Notes under the pieces: model-generated | Database searches by the model: none | Seen by the model: only the letters and a program-made list of their open reading frames with translations | Told to the model about the DNA's origin: nothing | Made by a program: the position numbers and the translations under genes | In this document: positions 15,167-20,131 of the stretch, one piece after another | Numbering within the stretch: the first letter of the stretch is position 1 | How the letters are laid out: the number at the start of each line of letters is the position of its first letter | Origin: an uncultured Romboutsia sp. | GTDB taxonomy: Bacteria > Bacillota > Clostridia > Peptostreptococcales > Peptostreptococcaceae | NCBI GenBank assembly: GCA_937880075.1 | Contig: CALFLM010000030.1 | Coordinates: 1-20,131 of the forward strand | Direction of reading: 5' to 3' | Length of the DNA stretch: 20,131 nucleotides

Positions 15167-18100
15167 GTGAAACAGAAAAAAACAAAGGCGAAAAAAATAG
15201 TTGCAATTGGATCAGCGGTTATGATAGGTACAACAAGTACTGTATCTGCCTTACCTACTACAGCACTTGTAAAAGATAATGTGGAAGTTAGTACAGAAGC
15301 ATATGTACAGCAGGAAAATTTAGATGTAACCGATGAAGCATTACAGGAAGAAGTACAGGATACAACAGATAACGTAAATGAAGATGTTGATTCTGAAAAT
15401 AGGGAAATTATAGAAGAAAAAATAGATATAGAAAACAAGGTAGAAGAAACTCTTAACATTGAGGGAACTAATAAAGAAAAAACAGGAATAGATGGAAATG
15501 AAGAAATTAAAGGTAGTTTTGCAGTAGAAAAATCTGCAGATGGAAAAGAAGTGAGTAGATTAACAAAAGACACACTACTATCTGTTAAATATACAACAGA
15601 TACAAGAGTGGCTGATTTGTTAGCACCTCAAAGATTTTCAGCAGCTGATAAATTAAATAAAAAGTTAGAAATTTCTAAACGTGATAATGTGCCGATTAAT
15701 ACTGTAACAGATGAACAAGCAGAACGAGAATTAAAATCAGACAATGTCCATGTTATGTCATTTGAGACTTCTTTTGAGAGAGTACAGAATGATATTGAAA
15801 ATATTATTCAAAAGGTGGTAAAAAACTCTAATGTTACTGGCGGTTATCAGGGAGATGCAAATACATACTTTGTCGATAAAATCAAGGTAAATAAGGAAAA
15901 AATACTGATTGGACTTGCTTATATTGACCGTCTGTATAACTTCAATATTGGGAATAAAAATATCAAAGATGTTCTTCTTGACACACCAGAATACTTTGGA
16001 AAACAAGTAGATTTATTGGATTGGTTAATTCGTATAGGAGGTTCTGGAGGAGAGACTCTTAAAATTTCCAATAACAAGAATGCATACGATAAACTTTTCA
16101 AAGGTACGATTACAGAAAGTAAATCGCTTTTAGAATTCTTGGAAACAAATAAGAACAAACTAGAACCAGGAACAACAATGGATACATGGTTTAAAAATAC
16201 TAGTAAAGCATTGATTGTTGAGAAGTCATCTAAGGAAAATCCTAAAGCAATAACATCCTTATATTCTAAGTTAAAATCTGATACGAGATTACAATCTCAT
16301 ATACTACCACTTTTAAATGTGTCAGAGAATAGTATTTATGTAGTAGCAAACTCGGCGACTATTACTTACGGTTTGGTGGATACATATGTTGATAGAACTT
16401 TAAAACAAAGTAATACAGGCGAATATCAAAATAAAATTGAAGAATTTAAGAAAGAAGTTGAGAAAGTAGCAAATCAACAAAGTGAGTTTATTGAGTTTTG
16501 GTATAGAATTGCTAAGCCAGAAGATAAGTCTAAATTAAATTCCAACCGTTTAGTTGTTGATAGTTTGCGAATTCTTCAAAATGGACAACAGACTGCTTCG
16601 AAAGAATGGTCTAAAAAGTTTGGACCAGATGCAGCTTTAGGAGTAAAAGAATTTATTACTCCAATGAACATGTATGCACCTTATTTTGCTGCAGATGGGC
16701 AAGCAGAAGGAACTGGTATGCGTCTGTTTATGTCAAAAGCCATTGAGGAACAAGGGCTTTCAACTTACTCCCATGAGTTGGCTCATTTGATTGAGGAAGA
16801 TGTATTCTTGAATGATAAAAAATCACGAGAAGGCTTAGAAGGAGAGTTTTATCCAAGAGGATTGTATGAAACATATTCTGGAAATGAATCAGTTTTAAAT
16901 TTGAATTTTATTTATGACCACAATACAAAAAATAGAACACACAATGCTTCACCACAAAGATTTCAAACAGAGAGTGATATACAAGAATATACACAAAGAT
17001 TGTTAGATGTCATTTATACATTGGACTATGCAGAAGCAAATGTTGTATTGAAGAAGGAAAAATCAGACAAGCAGAAATGGTTCCATAAATTAGAGCAAGA
17101 AAATGATACGAGAAAAAGGTTTAATCAAGGAAATATAAATGCAACACATAAAATCGATACGATAAGAAAAATATCTGAGAATGAAGCTGATTCTTTGAAA
17201 ACTATAGATGATCTTGTTGAACAGAACATTGTTGCATCTAGATATGAAATTGAAGGACTAAAAACAACTGGGAAAGCACCTAGTAATGGTTATTATGTAA
17301 TTCCTTTATTTACATCTAACTATGCTGGAGTGCAAAATAATAATGGAGTTTCTGGTGATATCATGATGAAAAGACAAGCTCATGAATTACTTGCAGAATA
17401 TGGATACTATGGTGGAATGGTTCCATATATTTCAAACCAATATCAGGCAGAAGCTGCACAGGATGGAAAAGTATTGTCAGATGAATATGTTTTAAATAAG
17501 TTATTCAAAGGTCAATATGCTTCTATGACTGATTTCAAAAAAGCTATGTTTAAAAAGCGTATTGAAAAAGTGAAAGAATTAAAACCAGTTTCAATAACAT
17601 GGAAAGGACAATCTGTTAAAATCGAAAATTTTGAACAGATAAATCAGTTGATGTCTCAAGCTGTAGAAGATGACTTGAAAAATGTACATGAATTGCCTCA
17701 AGGATGGAATAATATACGTGCGGAACAGACACAGGTTGAGCAATTAAAGAAAGAAATATTTATTGCTTATATAAATGCTACTAATGATTTTAAAGAGTCT
17801 ATTTATCGTGAAAAGAATCAAGAGAAAAAGTACACAGTATCTTTTGATAAAAATGCAGCTGATGCTACAGGAACTATGGAAGTTCAAAAATTTGAATATG
17901 GAAAAGAACAAGTTTTATCAAAAAATCAATTCAAGAGAAAAGGATATGATTTTATAGGATGGAAAGATATTAATGGAAATGTATATACCGATCAACAAAT
18001 TGTAAATAACTTGGTAGGAGAAAATAACGGTCAAATCACTTTGTTTGCACAGTGGAAACCAATTGAATATCAAGTGAAATTCCATAAAAATAATTTGAAT

Positions 18101-19270
18101 GCAGTAGGAACAATGGAAAATCAGAAGATGGTTTATGATCAAAGCTATCAGTTGAATAAAAATATATTTACCCTAGATGGATATGCGTTTAAAGGTTGGT
18201 CAACGTCTCCAGATGGACAAGTTAAATATCAAGACCAAGAGATAGTAACGAAATTAACAGATAAAAAAGATGAGATAATTAATTTATATTCAATATGGGA
18301 AAAGGAAACTACACAACAACCGCCATCTGTTAATAAACCACCTGTGATTGTTGCATCAGATAAAATATTGACTGTAGGTGAGTCATTCGACCCATTAAAA
18401 GATGTGACAGTGAATGATCCAGAAGATGGTCTAATTGTGATTAAGAGTGAGCATGTAATTAAAAATGAAGTTAATACGGATAAGCCTGGAACTTATAAGG
18501 TAACTTATCGAGTTGCAGATAAAGAGGGACTTGCTACTGAAAAGACAATCACAGTTACTGTTAATCCAAAAACATCAGAAATTGAAAAACCAAATAATGC
18601 ACCAAGTATAAATGCTAAAGATAAGGTACTTATAGTAGGAGATAAATTTGATCCATTAGAGGGTGTTACAGCTTTCGATGAAGAAGGCAAAGAAATTAAA
18701 TTAACAGAAGCTAATATAATTGCAAATAATGTAGATACTGGTGTTGCTGGTACATACAATGTTACATATAAGGTAACAGATAAAAATGGAGCTTCTGCTG
18801 TAAAAACAATTACAGTTATTGTTAATTCAAAAACATCAGAAATGGGAACAATAAATCATGTACCAATTATCAACGCTAAAGATAAGGTACTTAATGTTGG
18901 AGATAAATTTAATCCACTAGATAGTGTTACAGCATTTGATGAAGAAGACAAAGATATTAAACTAACAGAAGCCAATGTTATTGCAAATAATGTAGATACT
19001 AGTGTTGCTGGTACATACAATGTTACATACAAAGTAACAGATAAAAATGGAGCTTCTGCTGTAAAAACAATTACAGTCACTGTAAAGGCGAAAGATACTT
19101 TGGATAAACCAATTGAGGATACTTCAAAGCCTAATAAACAAGATGAACAAAATATCAATCCACAAACTGGCGATATGACAAATGTAGGCTTATTAGGTTA
19201 TATTCTTGCTGGTTCAACAAGTGCATTGGCATTACTTCTAGGTAATAGAAAGAAGAAAAAAGATAATTAA
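15167..19270 (+). CDS. Wall-anchored M26-type zinc metalloprotease (ZmpB/IgA protease-like)
   Basis: A 1367-residue surface protease. A signal peptide (about 1-29) is followed by an acidic low-complexity stretch (35-125) and a large region ending in the zinc site HELAH (His536, Glu537, His540), with Glu560 in GLEGEFYPRGLYE as probable third ligand. The HExxH-20-Glu spacing and the GL..EF..RGL context match peptidase family M26 (streptococcal ZmpB/ZmpC and IgA1 proteases). Two InlB/Flg_new repeats follow (about 888-962 and 965-1043), then three Ig-like repeats (about 1055-1310), and a sorting signal: NPQTG (1331-1335), hydrophobic segment, RKKKK tail. Streptococcal M26 enzymes usually carry the LPXTG motif near the N terminus; here it is C-terminal. 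The start is GTG, chosen because AGGGGA (15152-15157) lies nine bases ahead; the ATG at 15159 stops after three codons. The substrate is unknown. Confidence 0.88.
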   Translation: MKQKKTKAKKIVAIGSAVMIGTTSTVSALPTTALVKDNVEVSTEAYVQQENLDVTDEALQEEVQDTTDNVNEDVDSENREIIEEKIDIENKVEETLNIEGTNKEKTGIDGNEEIKGSFAVEKSADGKEVSRLTKDTLLSVKYTTDTRVADLLAPQRFSAADKLNKKLEISKRDNVPINTVTDEQAERELKSDNVHVMSFETSFERVQNDIENIIQKVVKNSNVTGGYQGDANTYFVDKIKVNKEKILIGLAYIDRLYNFNIGNKNIKDVLLDTPEYFGKQVDLLDWLIRIGGSGGETLKISNNKNAYDKLFKGTITESKSLLEFLETNKNKLEPGTTMDTWFKNTSKALIVEKSSKENPKAITSLYSKLKSDTRLQSHILPLLNVSENSIYVVANSATITYGLVDTYVDRTLKQSNTGEYQNKIEEFKKEVEKVANQQSEFIEFWYRIAKPEDKSKLNSNRLVVDSLRILQNGQQTASKEWSKKFGPDAALGVKEFITPMNMYAPYFAADGQAEGTGMRLFMSKAIEEQGLSTYSHELAHLIEEDVFLNDKKSREGLEGEFYPRGLYETYSGNESVLNLNFIYDHNTKNRTHNASPQRFQTESDIQEYTQRLLDVIYTLDYAEANVVLKKEKSDKQKWFHKLEQENDTRKRFNQGNINATHKIDTIRKISENEADSLKTIDDLVEQNIVASRYEIEGLKTTGKAPSNGYYVIPLFTSNYAGVQNNNGVSGDIMMKRQAHELLAEYGYYGGMVPYISNQYQAEAAQDGKVLSDEYVLNKLFKGQYASMTDFKKAMFKKRIEKVKELKPVSITWKGQSVKIENFEQINQLMSQAVEDDLKNVHELPQGWNNIRAEQTQVEQLKKEIFIAYINATNDFKESIYREKNQEKKYTVSFDKNAADATGTMEVQKFEYGKEQVLSKNQFKRKGYDFIGWKDINGNVYTDQQIVNNLVGENNGQITLFAQWKPIEYQVKFHKNNLNAVGTMENQKMVYDQSYQLNKNIFTLDGYAFKGWSTSPDGQVKYQDQEIVTKLTDKKDEIINLYSIWEKETTQQPPSVNKPPVIVASDKILTVGESFDPLKDVTVNDPEDGLIVIKSEHVIKNEVNTDKPGTYKVTYRVADKEGLATEKTITVTVNPKTSEIEKPNNAPSINAKDKVLIVGDKFDPLEGVTAFDEEGKEIKLTEANIIANNVDTGVAGTYNVTYKVTDKNGASAVKTITVIVNSKTSEMGTINHVPIINAKDKVLNVGDKFNPLDSVTAFDEEDKDIKLTEANVIANNVDTSVAGTYNVTYKVTDKNGASAVKTITVTVKAKDTLDKPIEDTSKPNKQDEQNINPQTGDMTNVGLLGYILAGSTSALALLLGNRKKKKDN
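18611..19083 (+). repeat. Tandem Ig-like repeats inside the protease gene
   Basis: Two near-identical coding repeats of about 87 codons begin at 18611 and 18872, including an identical run of 44 bases near their 3' ends. A third, more diverged copy precedes them (about 18334-18565), and its linker is closely similar to the linker between the later copies. This suggests recent duplication, and copy number may vary between strains. Confidence 0.8.
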
Positions 19271-19340
19271 TATCAAGAGGAGTTTCTCTTCATATACTAT
19301 AGAACTACAGATAAATGAAGATATAATAATACACTTAATG

Positions 19341-19381
19341 AAGGAAGGGTCATCTGAAGAAGATGAAGACCCTTCCTTTTT
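19341..19381 (+). terminator. Terminator of the protease gene
   Basis: AAGGAAGGGTC pairs with GACCCTTCCTT, with ATCT/AGAT extending the stem inside, followed by five T. It lies 70 bases after the protease stop. Confidence 0.85.
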
Positions 19382-19446
19382 ATATTTCTATGCTTTATTG
19401 TACTACTTTAAAATATGTAATATAATCATTACATATATCAATTTTA

Positions 19447-19827
19447 TTGGGGAATTTTGATTCCAGAAAAAAATTTAAAGTTTAATCTAATAAAATATTT
19501 AAAATAGAAGATAGAGATATTACAGGAAAAGGTCCATCAATACCCGTATATCATAAAGATAATTATGAAGAACATGAAAAAGAATCTGTAATTAAAGTAG
19601 GACAAGATAGTAGATATATAATAGCTCAAACCAATATGGATAAATATTATATATTAGATACAAAGGAAGAAAGTGTACTTGAATTTTAATTAGAGAATGA
19701 ACTTAATTTAAATAAAAAAGAACTAGGTATTTCAGATGATGTTTCGTTAGAGAGTTTAGATAAATATAAAAAGAATAGATTTAGGATATTTGGATTGGTG
19801 AATATTTGTAATTCTAATACGAGGTAA
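19447..19827 (+). pseudogene. Decayed gene, possibly DUF3997-like
   Basis: One frame reads as a plausible protein across about 127 codons but is broken by in-frame TAA codons at 19483-19485 and 19687-19689, and no start codon with a ribosome-binding site is present. The readable text includes NKIFKIEDRDITGKGPSIPVY, SRYIIAQTNMDKYYILDTKE and, after the second stop, ELGISDDVSLESLDKYKK. The order of a 'YIIA' strand, 'YYILDTK' and 'KKELGI' resembles small clostridial/bacillar lipoproteins of the DUF3997 type, but that is from memory and tentative. The N-terminal signal region is missing or unrecognisable. Sequencing errors could explain one stop but hardly both stops plus the missing start. Confidence 0.55.
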
Positions 19828-19868
19828 ATAGACTTTAGATATTATAATTTTGTAAGGGAGAAATAAAC

Positions 19869-20131
19869 TTGAAAATATTAAAAAATAAATTGATTTTAGG
19901 GTTAGCTTCAATAATAGTGTTGATTTTAACTATATTTAGTTACTCTAAAATAAGAGAATATAATGTTTTAAAAGATGTTTTTGTATTTAAAAATGAAAAT
20001 ATCGTTTCAATTTGGAGAGTAAAAAAAGGTGAAGATATTCACGATTATAATTATAAATTGGAAAGTAATGAGATTGATTTTTTAAGTGATATACTTACAA
20101 ACTCAAAATTAAAAAAAGCCACTACAAATGA
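19869..20131 (+). CDS. Membrane-anchored or secreted protein, N-terminal part only
   Basis: A frame starting at TTG (19869) is open for 87 codons to the window edge. AAGGGAG (19854-19860) lies eight bases upstream, a good site that supports this uncommon start. The first 27 residues are a basic tip (MKILKNK) and a hydrophobic stretch (LILGLASIIVLILTIFSY), so the protein is inserted in or exported across the membrane. It has no lipobox Cys. The remainder (KNENIVSIWRVKKGEDIHDYNYKLESNE and on) is charged and soluble in character, of no family I recognise. It may belong with the decayed gene just upstream. Confidence 0.7.
   Translation, partial: MKILKNKLILGLASIIVLILTIFSYSKIREYNVLKDVFVFKNENIVSIWRVKKGEDIHDYNYKLESNEIDFLSDILTNSKLKKATTN

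Noticed and set aside
15139..15573. Minus-strand open frame opposite the protease N terminus, Ser- and Phe-rich
   Set aside because: Shadow of the acidic low-complexity coding region on the other strand; no start signal and biased composition.
18611..19083. CRISPR-like array
   Set aside because: The repeats are 261 bases long, in frame and encode Ig-like domains; no spacers are present.

Overview
The window is AT-rich throughout. Its gene families (2[4Fe-4S] ferredoxin, indolepyruvate:ferredoxin oxidoreductase, butyrate kinase, small Cys-rich clostridial proteins, an M26-type surface protease with an NPQTG anchor) and its strong AGGAGG/AAGGGGG ribosome-binding sites point to an anaerobic, amino-acid-fermenting Firmicute of the Clostridia. 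A member of the Peptostreptococcaceae is the best guess, but no rRNA or single marker gene here proves it. There are no tRNAs, CRISPR arrays, insertion sequences or phage genes.

Layout. Positions 1-84 hold the 3' end of a probable + strand gene. A bidirectional terminator follows, then a minus-strand ferredoxin gene (121-291). A + strand pair encodes a monofunctional peptidoglycan glycosyltransferase (445-1383) and a CxxC protein (1401-1820). A minus-strand SIMPL-domain protein (1851-2504) converges on it. Positions 2937-6029 encode a large extracellular-propeller sensor histidine kinase with no receiver or DNA-binding output domain. Two terminators separate it from an aminotransferase-iorA-iorB operon (6475-10115). 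Butyrate kinase (10348-11433) follows beyond a large hairpin. Then come two small minus-strand Cys-rich genes (11566-11859 and 12067-12498), a divergent pentapeptide-repeat/K+-channel fusion (12647-13849) and a minus-strand polytopic membrane protein (13943-14824). A 1367-residue wall-anchored zinc metalloprotease (15167-19270) has its own promoter with paired direct repeats. The right end has a decayed gene (about 19447-19827) and the start of a membrane-anchored protein that runs off the window.

How the genes work together. The clearest pathway is transamination of aromatic amino acids to arylpyruvates, then oxidative decarboxylation by IorAB to arylacyl-CoA with reduction of ferredoxin. 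A kinase of the butyrate kinase family next door could conserve the thioester energy as ATP, but no phosphotransacylase is present. The 2[4Fe-4S] ferredoxin at 121-291 is a possible electron acceptor. The sensor kinase just upstream is an orphan whose signal cannot be read from sequence.

The items most worth a second look are the M26-type protease (unusual anchoring layout, foreign-looking codon use, promoter direct repeats), a collapsed propeller blade in the kinase, the ior/kinase module without a transacylase, and the divergent pair formed by the HNH-like protein and the channel. I did not find a convincing wholly new system. Everything rests on reading the sequence by eye, without database searches.
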